Positions 47,546 to 57,555 of a stretch of DNA of 64,000 nt are shown piece by piece. Below the pieces are notes generated by a model. It did not search any database and was not told the DNA's origin. It saw only the letters and a program-made list of their open reading frames with translations. Source of the stretch: Formosa haliotis (lineage in GTDB: Bacteria > Bacteroidota > Bacteroidia > Flavobacteriales > Flavobacteriaceae). The stretch lies in NCBI RefSeq assembly GCF_001685485.1, contig NZ_BDEL01000001.1, positions 124,001 to 188,000 of the forward strand, written 5' to 3'. The position numbers and the translations under genes were made by a program. Numbering within the stretch: the first letter of the stretch is position 1; every line of letters starts with the position of its first letter.

Positions 47546-47781
47546 CAACAAATAATTGTCAACTGCATGAAGAAACAATACGCTTAAAAAGATTCAAAAT
47601 TCCGAAGTAAGCATTTTAAAAACACACCTTTTTTACACATTGTCTTAACGTATTTTTTGGATAAAAATTGAAATCTATTTTACAAATTGTTTTACAACGT
47701 TGTCGTTGATTTTTATGAGAAACTAAAACCTTTTTCTTTAGGCTTTATGTTTAGGTTAAACAAGTAATAGAATTTTAAGTT

Positions 47782-48873
47782 ATGAATCGATTTTTTGTAT
47801 ATGCGTTATGTTTTGTAGGTGTGATGAATGCTCAAAATTCTAATCAAAAGGAATTTTACGACACAGAATTTCAGAAACTTGATGGGAATGAGAATGGTTT
47901 GTTAGAACAATCTGAAGTTAACCAGGTTTGGAAACAAATAAAAGCCTACGATACCGATAATAGCGGAACCCTTACACTAAAAGAATTTTATAAGTACGAT
48001 ATCCCATACCTTAAAACAGCCGGCAAAATAAAGTTGAATATTAAGTACAAATCGACACCAGAAGAAGGCTTATATCTAGATATTTATTACCCTGAAGCAA
48101 AAATCGGGAACAAAAAATATCCTATAATGCTATATACGCACGGAGGAGGTTGGTTTAATGGGAGTAAAGAAAATATTGTAAGACCACCTGTTAAATATCC
48201 ATTTATAGAATTGGTGAAACAAGGTTTTGCGGTGGTTTCCATTAACTATCGCCTTACTAGACAAAAGTCCGTTTTAATGCGAGACTGTGTTATAGATGCT
48301 ATGGATGCAGTACGTTATTTATCAAAACATGCAGATGAATTAAGTTTAGACCAAAACCAAGTTTATGTACTTGGCGATTCTGCTGGCGGACATATAGCAC
48401 AAATGTTAACGCTTGCAGATCCTAATGATTTTAAAGGCGATGAACAGCTATTTGGAAATCCGTATAAAGTTATTGCTGGCGTATCGTGGTATGGACCTTC
48501 AGATTTTACCATAAAAGCACTGTTCGAAACAGATGATCCATCCAAAGATCCAGACAGATTTAGTTCTAGAATCAGCAAAACAGAATCCGATTCCACGAAA
48601 ATAAAGGCCATGTACAAAGAGATGAGTCCTATTTTTTATTTAACTAAAAATAGTCCGCCTTTGTTTATGATGGCCGCCGATAACGACACCACAATTCCTG
48701 TTGGACACGCTACACATATGAAAGCACAAGCAGATCGTATTGGTGCAAATGTAGAGGTGTTTATTGTTAAACAAGCAGGGCATAATTGGAGAAAAGCAGG
48801 TGGAGACATTGTCCCTCCATTAGACGATATCACCAAATTAACCGTAGCGTTTTTCCAAAAATATAAAGCATAA
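47782..48873 (+). CDS. Secreted esterase: EF-hand pair fused to alpha/beta-hydrolase
   Basis: 363 residues. A short signal peptide (..GVMNAQ) is followed by two EF-hand loops: residues 34-45 (DGNENGLLEQSE) and 57-68 (DTDNSGTLTLKE), both with correct calcium ligands. The rest is an alpha/beta-hydrolase of the BD-FAE/lipase type: oxyanion motif 'YTHGGGWF', nucleophile Ser about 200 in 'LGDSAGGH', Asp in 'AADNDTTIP', His about 334 in 'QAGHNW'. It probably removes O-acyl (for example acetyl) groups from the fucan. The EF-hands may bind calcium for stability, or dock the enzyme as dockerin-like loops do (inference). It has the second copy of the duplicated leader and is followed by a gene relic. 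Confidence 0.82.
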   Translation: MNRFFVYALCFVGVMNAQNSNQKEFYDTEFQKLDGNENGLLEQSEVNQVWKQIKAYDTDNSGTLTLKEFYKYDIPYLKTAGKIKLNIKYKSTPEEGLYLDIYYPEAKIGNKKYPIMLYTHGGGWFNGSKENIVRPPVKYPFIELVKQGFAVVSINYRLTRQKSVLMRDCVIDAMDAVRYLSKHADELSLDQNQVYVLGDSAGGHIAQMLTLADPNDFKGDEQLFGNPYKVIAGVSWYGPSDFTIKALFETDDPSKDPDRFSSRISKTESDSTKIKAMYKEMSPIFYLTKNSPPLFMMAADNDTTIPVGHATHMKAQADRIGANVEVFIVKQAGHNWRKAGGDIVPPLDDITKLTVAFFQKYKA

Positions 48874-48922
48874 AATGTTTCAAAATTAAACACCAATTAA
48901 TAACTAACTAAAAACCATAATT

Positions 48923-49110
48923 ATGAAAAAAATTACTTAAACAACACATTTAAAAGAACCTTAGGCATATTTGCTGCAGTTTGTGTTTTAAAAACCTTTA
49001 ATCGTGAAATTGAAAAAATGAATGTATCAGATTTGGCAGGAGGTATATATATACTAAAAGGTCTTACTTCTAACGGGGTACCAGTAACACGTAAGTTTAT
49101 TAAAAAATAG
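48923..49110 (+). pseudogene. Relic of a T9SS-exported protein (internal deletion)
   Basis: A 348-bp gap (48874-49221) holds only this. It starts ATG-AAA-AAA-ATT-ACT-TAA, a five-codon ORF. In the shifted frame it reads NYLNNTFKRTLGIFAAVCV, a signal-peptide-like start needing one extra A in the seven-A run after ATG. It then jumps directly to 'LKTFNREIEKMNVSDLAGGIYILKG' and 'RKFIKK' followed by a stop, the typical end of a T9SS type A sorting domain. The middle of the gene has been lost. It was probably another secreted PUL protein, possibly a GH107, given its place between paralogues. The remaining 111 bp before the next gene show nothing further. Confidence 0.8.
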
Positions 49111-49221
49111 GACTTTAATGCTTTTAAGATGTTTTTGCTGAAATGTTATCAGTTTTAAGATTTCATCAAAACACATCAGGATTGATAAATAATTAATGAT
49201 ATAAATTTTAAATCAAAACCA

Positions 49222-51954
49222 ATGAAAAAATATACTATTCATTTATTTGTAGTTCTTCTATGTCTATTTTTCACAAACATAGATATCCAAGCCCAACAAA
49301 TTCCAGATCCAGATTTGGGATTAAGAGCAGATTGGATGCGTGGATCCTTAGGCCTATTATGGTTACCAGAAAATAACCATAATGGAAATATAGAAGGCGT
49401 TTCTATAGAAGCTTTTTTAACTCAGATACAACACCTTAAAACTGTAGATTTTATTCAGGTAGGTTTAGCAAGCCCATATATTTATTCTCCTGTGCATACA
49501 GCACCACATCCGCTTTTAGAAAAGTTGTGGGAAGGAGATTTGGGACCGGATGGAAAACCAATAAATTTGGTGGTACCTCGGGCTTCAGCACCAGATCCAT
49601 TTTTGAGTTGGTTAAAGGCTATAAAAGCAGCTGGCCTAAAAACAGAGGTGTACGTAAATTCGGCTAATTTGTTGCAATGGGAAGCTTTTAATGGTGCTCC
49701 AAGTGAGTTCCCTGATTTTTCAAATCGCTGGAAGGCCTATTGCGATACAGATCCTACAGTTCAAGCTTTTATTAATAGTGAAGCATACCATAAAGATGGA
49801 GTTAACGATGATCGTCGTCCTTATATGTTTGCTTATGCGGAGTTCATTCTTAAAGACTATGCCATGCGTTATGGCGATTTAATAGATGCTTGGTGTTTCG
49901 ATGCTGCTCATGTAAACATGGCATCTGCAGGCGACGATTATAGTACGGGAAATATAGATACGCAAAGAGTTTATCAAGCATTTGCTGATGCCTGTCATGC
50001 AGGGAATCCAAATGCAGCTATAACCTTTAATAATGGAATTGGTGATCGCGATAGTGATCCGTTTTTACCATATCGAACACCTTCACTTTTTGAGGATTAT
50101 AAATTTGGACACCCTTTTGGTGGAGCAGGAAATATGGTTGAACCTAGAGATCCGCTATATACCGTGAATTTTGGTATATGTGAATACATGCGAGACAATA
50201 ATGGGCTTCCGTATACAAACGATGGTATAGATTGGAACGATAATGTTGTTGCTCATTTTTTTCCAAAACAAAGTACTACCTCGTGGAATGATGGGGGTAC
50301 ACCGTGTTTAACCGATGGAGAGTTTGTGGAATGGAATAATGTGGGCTTAATTAACGGAGGAGGTATCACTTGGGGAACACCTCTTGTGATAACAAATTTA
50401 AACAATGCTTCTCCAAACCTTACACTCCAACCTTATGCATTAAGACAATTAGAATTGGTAGATGCCGATCTAAGTGTAAATCAATATCCAGGAGCACCAA
50501 ATTGGGCAAGACAATATACAGTTTTACCAGAAATCATTCCTGGACAAGATTATAGTCATACTTTAATCGAAGGCACAGATTTTTGGGATCCAGAAAATGT
50601 AGGGATAACAAATTTGGCTATTGTTGAAGGAGGAGAAGCTCTAGATTGGTTAACACTAACAGAAACAGAAGAGGGAATATGGGTATTAGGAGGTACACCA
50701 ACTGAAAGCGAAGTGACGACATATACGTTTAAATTAAGAGCCGAAGATAGTGATGGATTTACAGATAGAGAAGTGACTTTAAATGTGGTATCTCCTCCTG
50801 ATGGTTTTACAAATCCTGAAGACGGTTCTCCTGTTTGGAAGCTAAATTCCATGACTTTAGAAAACATACCAGTTTTAGAACCTTTTGAATATTATTTAGA
50901 AGAAGGTGTAGATTTTTATGATTTTGAAGGTGATGATCTTAGCATAATCATTAATGACGGCGCAGTTTGGCTTAATGTAGAAAAGTTGTCTAATGGGATT
51001 TGGTATTTAAGTGGTATACCAGAGTTAGACCATGTTGGTGACAATACGTTTACACTTACGCTTAATGACGGTACACATTCAACTGATAGCGAACTACAAA
51101 TAACAGTAGATCCTTTAGACACTTCAGATGGAGTAGCAGTAGAAATTAGAGCGACTCCAGTGACTAATTATGGTATAGGAAAAATGGCCACTATGATTTC
51201 TGAAACACAAACCGCTACAGACGAATTGGCTACTTATAAAATCTCAATAGAAGTAATACCACCAAGCGACAAAGCTGTGATTTCAGGGCTCTCTGGTGGT
51301 GTGTCTACTGAATTTGCTTGGGGATTAGGTGATGGTACAAACGAAAATAGCGATGATATTTTTACAGGAAGTGATAACGAATGGGTAGAACGTATTCAAA
51401 ATATTAAAATCATAGATTTTAATGCAAACGGCGGAAACCTAACTTTAGATAACATAACCATGTCATTTGAATCGGTTACTATTGTAAATGCTCAATCTGC
51501 AAACGATCGGGTTTCCTTAAAAGTAAATGATGTTATAACCAATTTGGCAAGATTATCTCTTACACCTGAGGTTATTTACTTAAGTGCGTCTACAGGAATT
51601 GAAAATATTCAAGATTTTGCAATAGGAACTGGAAATGAAGCAACCACTAATAAATGGTCGATAGAAGGTATTAATGTGCTTGTTAAATTTGATGAGACAC
51701 TCTCTGTTGATGACACTATTCAAGAAGTTGGATTAGGATTTAGGTTATATCCTAACCCAGCTACAAACGAAATTTTTATGAACAAACCAATGCAGTCAGG
51801 CCAAATCATGGATCTTACTGGTAAGGTTATAATAGTTTATAATTCCGAAGTTCAGCATTTAGATATCTCTCAATTAGCCGCAGGCGTATATTTCTTAAAA
51901 GGGCAAAGTCCAGAAGGATATACCTTAATTAAAAAGTTTGTAAAGCGTAACTAA
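49222..51954 (+). CDS. GH107 endo-alpha-fucanase (second copy), T9SS-secreted
   Basis: 910 residues: signal peptide (..NIDIQAQ), GH107 barrel (about 25-440) very close to the first copy ('GLRADWMRGSLGLLWLPENNHNG', 'YGDLIDAWCFDAAHVN' with likely nucleophile Asp at about 227, 'FGHPFGGAGNMVEPRDPLY', 'VAHFFPKQSTTSW'), two He_PIG-like Ig domains (about 445-630), the shared unknown domain (about 635-825), and a T9SS sorting domain ('FRLYPNPATNEIFMNKPMQSG...IKKFVKRN'). It lacks the SprB/PKD repeats of the first copy. The text after the nucleophile (AAHVN against SADNI) and the loop before 'WNDNVV' differ, so subsite preferences may differ. The third copy follows after 54 bp, so the two are probably co-transcribed. 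Confidence 0.85.
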   Translation: MKKYTIHLFVVLLCLFFTNIDIQAQQIPDPDLGLRADWMRGSLGLLWLPENNHNGNIEGVSIEAFLTQIQHLKTVDFIQVGLASPYIYSPVHTAPHPLLEKLWEGDLGPDGKPINLVVPRASAPDPFLSWLKAIKAAGLKTEVYVNSANLLQWEAFNGAPSEFPDFSNRWKAYCDTDPTVQAFINSEAYHKDGVNDDRRPYMFAYAEFILKDYAMRYGDLIDAWCFDAAHVNMASAGDDYSTGNIDTQRVYQAFADACHAGNPNAAITFNNGIGDRDSDPFLPYRTPSLFEDYKFGHPFGGAGNMVEPRDPLYTVNFGICEYMRDNNGLPYTNDGIDWNDNVVAHFFPKQSTTSWNDGGTPCLTDGEFVEWNNVGLINGGGITWGTPLVITNLNNASPNLTLQPYALRQLELVDADLSVNQYPGAPNWARQYTVLPEIIPGQDYSHTLIEGTDFWDPENVGITNLAIVEGGEALDWLTLTETEEGIWVLGGTPTESEVTTYTFKLRAEDSDGFTDREVTLNVVSPPDGFTNPEDGSPVWKLNSMTLENIPVLEPFEYYLEEGVDFYDFEGDDLSIIINDGAVWLNVEKLSNGIWYLSGIPELDHVGDNTFTLTLNDGTHSTDSELQITVDPLDTSDGVAVEIRATPVTNYGIGKMATMISETQTATDELATYKISIEVIPPSDKAVISGLSGGVSTEFAWGLGDGTNENSDDIFTGSDNEWVERIQNIKIIDFNANGGNLTLDNITMSFESVTIVNAQSANDRVSLKVNDVITNLARLSLTPEVIYLSASTGIENIQDFAIGTGNEATTNKWSIEGINVLVKFDETLSVDDTIQEVGLGFRLYPNPATNEIFMNKPMQSGQIMDLTGKVIIVYNSEVQHLDISQLAAGVYFLKGQSPEGYTLIKKFVKRN

Positions 51955-52008
51955 CCATTACCAAAACTTTGCAACTTAAAACGTAATAAAACTAACAAAA
52001 AACTAATT

Positions 52009-55000
52009 ATGAATTTTAAACAAACTAAATTAAAAACATATGTCAAATTTGTTTTACTATCCTGTTGCGCTTATGGTATAGCAGGGTTTCAAACAACCCA
52101 TGCACAAATTTTCCATGATGAGTTTTCACCCTACGAGGTAAATTCAGTTAACGGAAATGCCACATGGCAAAAAGATGAAACCAGTGGAGATTATGTTTAT
52201 AATAATGGAGGAACTCAATACACGCGGAGAGCAGTAATGTATTCAACCGAATCGTTTCAGTCTAATGATGGTTTCATATTAACTGTTGAATATACTACCG
52301 GTACTATTGATGTTGCCGCGGCACACAATTTTTCATTTGGATTAATAAGTGATGAAATAGATTTAGCTTCATTTACAGGTTTTAATCCGTATAAGAGCGA
52401 CCTTTCGGTATACAGTATTGGAGCCAATTTAACTGCCGATGATGACGCCACAGCTAGAGGATTAAACTTTACAAATGGCACGGAACGTATCACTTTAGAT
52501 GAATCTGGGACGAGGACGCAATTTGTTGCTGGAGAAAAGACTAAGGTAACTATAGAAATAGGCATAGGAGGTTCTTGGACGTATCGTATAAACGATGTTT
52601 ATGAGGCTTCAGGAGTTATTGCTGATGGTATTGATTTAACCAAAAAGTATCATGTTGCTATTTACGGTCAAGATGATCAAGGTGGCGGAAAATCTATTCA
52701 ATCCATAACATTAGAAAAAAACTATGCTCAAGGTGAACGTGCAAATAAATTAAGAGGAACATGGAATTCAGAAATCGATATAGATTTATTAGATGATAGA
52801 ATAAAGAATCTTAAAACATTAGATCGTCTAGGCGTGAGTTTTACAAATGGTGCGGTATTATCTGCTGAACATTTTGCACCGCATAAATTATTTGATATGC
52901 TGCCTGGGGGCGATGCAGTAGCTCCAGCTTGGGGTAATTTAAATTCAGATAAACCGGAAAACGATAAGCTACTAACAAATATCTTAAAAGCAAAAGAAGC
53001 AGGTTTTAATGTTAAGGCCTATACAAATTCTGAAAATTTTGTTGGTGAAAACTCTGAATATCTTCAGCAATTTGTAGATAGTTGGATAGAATATTGCGAT
53101 ACAGATCCGGAGATTCAAGCTTTTATTAATAGTCAGCCTTATCATACAGCTATATGGAATGAAGTTACTGGTGAATATGAGGATGCTTCAGAAACTTTTC
53201 CAATGAGAAAGTATATGTTTTGTTATGCAGAATACTTTCTTAAAGACTTTGCCATACGTTATGGAGAGCATTTTGATTCATGGATTTTTGATGACGGAGG
53301 TACCATGGAGCAAAATGGAGATAATGCAGCAAGTGGCCTAATTGAAGAACAAAGAATTTATCAGGCTTATGCCAATGCAGTGCATGCAGGTAATCCTGAT
53401 ATAGCAATCGCTTTTAATAACGGAAGAAGTACAGTAAATTATGATGCATATCCTTATGCTCATCCAACTAGATTTGATGATTTTACCTTTGGACATGCTT
53501 TCGGAGGCAATAATAACCATGCTGAAAAAATAGAAGGAAATCAATTCGATCTAAATTACCAACATATTACTCGTATGACAGAAACAAATGGTTCTGTGCA
53601 TTCTGGAGGAAATTGGGACTGGGATGATAAAATTGTTGGTAATTTTCATTCAAAATTATCAACAACAGCATGGAAATATGGAGCTACTCAAGCTTGGGAG
53701 CAAGACGATTTCAATCAATGGAACTTAGAGGCGATACAAGCGGGAGGATCTATGACTTGGGGTGGATCTTATAATAGAACGGTAACAGCTATATACGATT
53801 GGGTGTATGTTCTTTTAGAAGGGATGGATAACTATCTAATGACGCATGAAAGCCCAGGTAGTCCGAATTGGTCAAAAGCACATACGATTTTACCAGATGC
53901 CATTATGGGGCAACCTTATTCACATACTTTAGTTGAAGGTACAGATTTTTGGGACCCTGAAGGAGATAAAATTATATCACTTTTGGCTCTTGAAGATTTT
54001 CCTTCTTGGTTAACAATTAGTGAGCCTAATTCTGGTGTTTGGATACTTAGTGGTACACCTTCAGAATCAATAGAAACAAATTATGAGTTTAAATTAGAGG
54101 TAAGTGATGCTACTTCAGGAACAGAAAGGGTAGTAGAATTAAAAATATTAGACCCAGATTCTATAGGGGTAACTGATGTAATTATTTCTAAAGATCAATA
54201 TTATTTAACTGTAAACGAAAATGTAGAACTATCTGCTCAGGTCATGCCTGAAAACGCCGCAAATCAATCAGTAATTTGGAGTAGTAGTGATTCTTCTATT
54301 GCTAGCGTAGATGAAAACGGTGTAGTAGAAGCTCATACATTAGGAAATGTTATAATTACAGTAAGCACCGTAGATGGTGGCTATAATAGTGAATGTGCAA
54401 TTAGTGTTTTAGAGAGTTCAGATCTTAACCTTGCTTTGAACGGAGTAGCTACGCAATCGTCGACAGATTATGGGGGAGAGCCTTCACGTGCAATTGATGG
54501 TAATACAGATGGTGTTTTTGGAAACAATTCAGTAACACATACACAAGAAGAGGAGAATCCTTGGTGGCAGGTTGATTTAGGAGATGAGTATAGTATTGGT
54601 GATATTAATTTGTACAATAGAGTAGGAACTAATTATACAAGATTATCAAATTTTACTATTAGTATTATTAATTCAGAAGGAACGGAAGTCTATTCAGAAT
54701 TAGTTGAGGAGGCTCCAAATTTGACGTCAACTATAAGTATTCAAGGTGTTGTGGGACAAGTTGTAAGAATTCAATTAAACACCATCAATGTTTTGTCTCT
54801 AGCAGAAGTTGAGGTGTTTAAATTTGACTCTGCATTGTCAATTGACACAATAGAAAATACATTCAAACTTTATCCTAATCCTGCAACAGATGTCTTAAAT
54901 TATGACTTTAAAAATGTTGAAGGATTTAATCAAATTATAATATTTTCCATTTTAGGAAAACAAGTAAGTGTTGAGAATGTTAAAACTCCAAAAGGACAGA

Positions 55001-55086
55001 TTGATATAAGTAATTTAAAAAGTGGTTTTTATATTTTAAAAGTAGTTGGAAGAACAAATTTCGTAATGAAATTTATTAAAGAGTAG
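52009..55086 (+). CDS. GH107-like endo-fucanase with Big2 and fucolectin (CBM47-like) domains, T9SS-secreted
   Basis: 1025 residues and the most divergent of the three. Signal peptide (..FQTTHAQ); an N-terminal concanavalin-like domain (about 33-240, 'FHDEFSPYEVNSVNGNATWQ') absent from the others; GH107-like barrel (about 245-620) with 'KYMFCYAEYFLKDFAIRYGEHFDSWIFDDGG' (likely nucleophile Asp at about 428) and 'FTFGHAFGGNNN'; one He_PIG domain; a BIG2 Ig-like domain (about 720-803, 'VIWSSSDSSIASVDENGVV'); an F5/8-C fucolectin-like domain (about 808-935, 'LALNGVATQSSTDYGGEPS', 'WWQVDLGDEYSIGDINLYNR'); and a T9SS tail ('FKLYPNPATDVLNYDF'). A fucose-binding lectin module agrees with a fucan substrate. 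The catalytic loop DDGGT differs from DSADN, suggesting another linkage or pattern. Confidence 0.78.
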   Translation: MNFKQTKLKTYVKFVLLSCCAYGIAGFQTTHAQIFHDEFSPYEVNSVNGNATWQKDETSGDYVYNNGGTQYTRRAVMYSTESFQSNDGFILTVEYTTGTIDVAAAHNFSFGLISDEIDLASFTGFNPYKSDLSVYSIGANLTADDDATARGLNFTNGTERITLDESGTRTQFVAGEKTKVTIEIGIGGSWTYRINDVYEASGVIADGIDLTKKYHVAIYGQDDQGGGKSIQSITLEKNYAQGERANKLRGTWNSEIDIDLLDDRIKNLKTLDRLGVSFTNGAVLSAEHFAPHKLFDMLPGGDAVAPAWGNLNSDKPENDKLLTNILKAKEAGFNVKAYTNSENFVGENSEYLQQFVDSWIEYCDTDPEIQAFINSQPYHTAIWNEVTGEYEDASETFPMRKYMFCYAEYFLKDFAIRYGEHFDSWIFDDGGTMEQNGDNAASGLIEEQRIYQAYANAVHAGNPDIAIAFNNGRSTVNYDAYPYAHPTRFDDFTFGHAFGGNNNHAEKIEGNQFDLNYQHITRMTETNGSVHSGGNWDWDDKIVGNFHSKLSTTAWKYGATQAWEQDDFNQWNLEAIQAGGSMTWGGSYNRTVTAIYDWVYVLLEGMDNYLMTHESPGSPNWSKAHTILPDAIMGQPYSHTLVEGTDFWDPEGDKIISLLALEDFPSWLTISEPNSGVWILSGTPSESIETNYEFKLEVSDATSGTERVVELKILDPDSIGVTDVIISKDQYYLTVNENVELSAQVMPENAANQSVIWSSSDSSIASVDENGVVEAHTLGNVIITVSTVDGGYNSECAISVLESSDLNLALNGVATQSSTDYGGEPSRAIDGNTDGVFGNNSVTHTQEEENPWWQVDLGDEYSIGDINLYNRVGTNYTRLSNFTISIINSEGTEVYSELVEEAPNLTSTISIQGVVGQVVRIQLNTINVLSLAEVEVFKFDSALSIDTIENTFKLYPNPATDVLNYDFKNVEGFNQIIIFSILGKQVSVENVKTPKGQIDISNLKSGFYILKVVGRTNFVMKFIKE

Positions 55087-55171
55087 GTATACAGTTTAAA
55101 GAGAACATTAATAAGTTTTTGATATCTAGGTACTATTGGTCGTTTTTTGTTTGGATTGTTGTGAAGCATTT

Positions 55172-55244
55172 AGCCGGATTTTAAAAATTGTTTTATAGTA
55201 ATGTGTTTAACAAAATTGTTTTAATTCGGCTTATGCTTTTTTTT
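55172..55244 (+). terminator. Possible long-loop terminator after the third GH107 gene
   Basis: AGCCGGATT (55172-55180) pairs with AATTCGGCT (55223-55231, one G-U) around a 42-nt loop, and a run of T residues begins 5 nt later (55237). It lies in the 271-bp gap before the GH141-like gene. The remainder of the gap (55245-55357) is AT-rich with no recognised promoter element. Confidence 0.4.
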
Positions 55245-55357
55245 AATAGAAAGACATCCTAAATAATTCAACTAAAATATTAAGAGAAAAAATTAAAGAA
55301 CAGGCAAATATATTACTGAACCACAAATACTTTAAATAGAATAAAATTTTAATATAT

Positions 55358-57535
55358 ATGAAGTACTATTTCATTTTGTTATGTACGCTATTCATGGTAA
55401 GCATGAGTAGTGTAGCTCAGGTAAAGGCAACAGAACATGCCGATTTTTATGTGTCAACCAAAGGTTCAGATACTTGGTCTGGTACCTTGGCTGCTCCTAA
55501 TGCAAAAGCTTCAGACGGACCTTTTGCAACTTTAGAGCGCGCCCGAGATGCTGTACGCGATTTAAAAAAGACGAAATCAGGAAATATTACGGTATTTGTT
55601 CGTGGCGGTTTTTATCAATTAGATAAAACAATTGTTTTTGGTATAGTAGATTCTGGTGAAGGAAATTCAACCATTACTTATGCTGCTTATCCAAATGAAA
55701 CACCAGTTTTTAGTTCAGGAAAACCAATTAGCGGTTGGGAAAAAGTAACAACCTATATTCCAGGCTTGCCTGAAAAAGCTAAAGGAAAAATATACGTTGC
55801 TAATGTGTCAGATGCCTTCAAAACACTTTATGATGAAGATGGGATGTTACCGCGTGCGCAATCTGAGGGCATTATTACGGAGGAAGGAAAAAATAGTAGA
55901 AACACACTTCATTTTCCTAAAGGATTTTTAAAAAATTGGTCTAATATAACAGATGTCGAAATTAAAGTACGACCACATCATGCTTGGATTGTGAATATGC
56001 TTCCTTTAGAGTCTGTGAATGAAGATACGCAAACAGCTACCACGTCTATTGATGCGACTTACGCCATGAATACCCTACATTTTTTAAAAACGACAGATAA
56101 TTTGTGGGTTGAAAATGTTATAGAAGTTTTAGACCAAGAAGGTGAGTGGGTTTTAAATACTAAAGAAGGAAAGGTTTACCTATGGCCACGAAATACATCA
56201 ACAGTATATGCGCCTCAACTTTTGGAACTTATCAGAGTTGAAGGTAAAATAGATTTCGATGGCCCTACCGATGTGCCTGTACGCAACCTTCATTTTAAAG
56301 GACTAACCTTTAAACATGGGGAGCGTTATACCTTAACCCCAGACGATAAAGGCCTACAGCATGACTGGGATATGCTAGATAAAAACAATGCTTTGGTTCG
56401 ATTAAGAGGTTCAGAGAATTGCGTTATAGAACAATGTCATTTTCTTGATAGTGGTAGCGGTGCTATTCGTGTCGATTTATACGGAATGGAAAATACCATA
56501 TCTAGTAATCATATTGAGCATATGGGTGGTGGCGGCATTCTACTTGCTGGTTATGGACCAGGTACTAAAGATGTTAATAAAAAGAATACGGTGTATAACA
56601 ATAATATTCATCATGTGGGTGAGATATATTGGCATTCACCAGGGATTTTTGTTTGGCAAAGTGGCGAAAATCGCATTGCAAATAATTTAATTCATCATAC
56701 CGATTATACAGGACTTATTTTATCGGGTTGTATGACCGATTTCTTTGCGAAAAATGGCAATGGGAGAGAATTGGTACGCACATTACGTAGAGATGATATG
56801 CCTAAGTTCTCTAAAGGGTTAAGTCTTGAAGAGGTGTTACCTTATTTACATACGCACAATAATATCGTTGAAAACAACGAGATTCATCATGCCATGAGCC
56901 GATTAGGCGATGGGAATGGGATTTACATTCGAGGAGCTGGTAAAAACAATATCATTAAAAGAAACTATATTCATCACTTGGAAGCCGATATGATCATGCA
57001 AGCTGCACTTCGTACCGATGGCGGACAAACAGGAACTCTAATCACTGAAAATGTGATCTATAAATGTACGTCTCAGGGTATCTTAACCAAGCTTGATAAC
57101 AAAGTAGAAAATAATATAGTTGCCGATATTATTGCACCACCTCGTGGGTATTATTTGTCGGTAAGAGAAGGTCCTTTAACTGGAGCCACTATAAAGAATA
57201 ATATATTTTACTCATCTTCTAAAGACGATACGTTTATAGATGAATTACCTCCAGGAAAGGCAGGCAGTTCAGAGGACCGTAGAGGAAGAGCTTTAGCACG
57301 AGCTCGCGATGCCGATACCGATAATAATATTTATTTCTGTAAGCCAGATTTAAATAAAGGGAAGGCACTTATCGAGAAAAATCGGAAGGACGGTATTGAT
57401 AAAAATAGCCGCGCGGTAGATCCTATGTTTGTCGATCCTGAACATGGGGATTTCAGATTTAAACCAGGTTCCCCAGCCATCGAGATGGGAATCACACCTA
57501 TCGATTTATCTCAGGTAGGATTGCGTAAAGACTAA
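55358..57535 (+). CDS. GH141-like right-handed parallel beta-helix protein
   Basis: 725 residues with an ordinary signal peptide (MVSMSSVAQ). A close paralogue of the 40.8-kb protein: 'ADFYVSTKGSDTWSGTLAAPNA', 'VRPHHAWIVNMLPLESVNED', 'LQHDWDMLDKNNALVRLRGSENC', 'IEHMGGGGILLAGYGPGTKDVNKKNTVYNNNIHHVGEIYW' and 'RLGDGNGIYIRGAGKNNIIKRNYIHHL'. The central helix turns, rich in His, Asn and Gly, form the likely active cleft and are nearly identical. An insert around residues 462-500 ('FFAKNGNGRELVRTLRRDD') differs most and may tune substrate binding. By family, alpha-L-fucosidase or a related endo-activity is possible. First gene of the last operon, with 20 bp to the sulfatase. Confidence 0.8.
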   Translation: MKYYFILLCTLFMVSMSSVAQVKATEHADFYVSTKGSDTWSGTLAAPNAKASDGPFATLERARDAVRDLKKTKSGNITVFVRGGFYQLDKTIVFGIVDSGEGNSTITYAAYPNETPVFSSGKPISGWEKVTTYIPGLPEKAKGKIYVANVSDAFKTLYDEDGMLPRAQSEGIITEEGKNSRNTLHFPKGFLKNWSNITDVEIKVRPHHAWIVNMLPLESVNEDTQTATTSIDATYAMNTLHFLKTTDNLWVENVIEVLDQEGEWVLNTKEGKVYLWPRNTSTVYAPQLLELIRVEGKIDFDGPTDVPVRNLHFKGLTFKHGERYTLTPDDKGLQHDWDMLDKNNALVRLRGSENCVIEQCHFLDSGSGAIRVDLYGMENTISSNHIEHMGGGGILLAGYGPGTKDVNKKNTVYNNNIHHVGEIYWHSPGIFVWQSGENRIANNLIHHTDYTGLILSGCMTDFFAKNGNGRELVRTLRRDDMPKFSKGLSLEEVLPYLHTHNNIVENNEIHHAMSRLGDGNGIYIRGAGKNNIIKRNYIHHLEADMIMQAALRTDGGQTGTLITENVIYKCTSQGILTKLDNKVENNIVADIIAPPRGYYLSVREGPLTGATIKNNIFYSSSKDDTFIDELPPGKAGSSEDRRGRALARARDADTDNNIYFCKPDLNKGKALIEKNRKDGIDKNSRAVDPMFVDPEHGDFRFKPGSPAIEMGITPIDLSQVGLRKD

Positions 57536-57555
57536 TAATTTAAAAAGATAATGCA

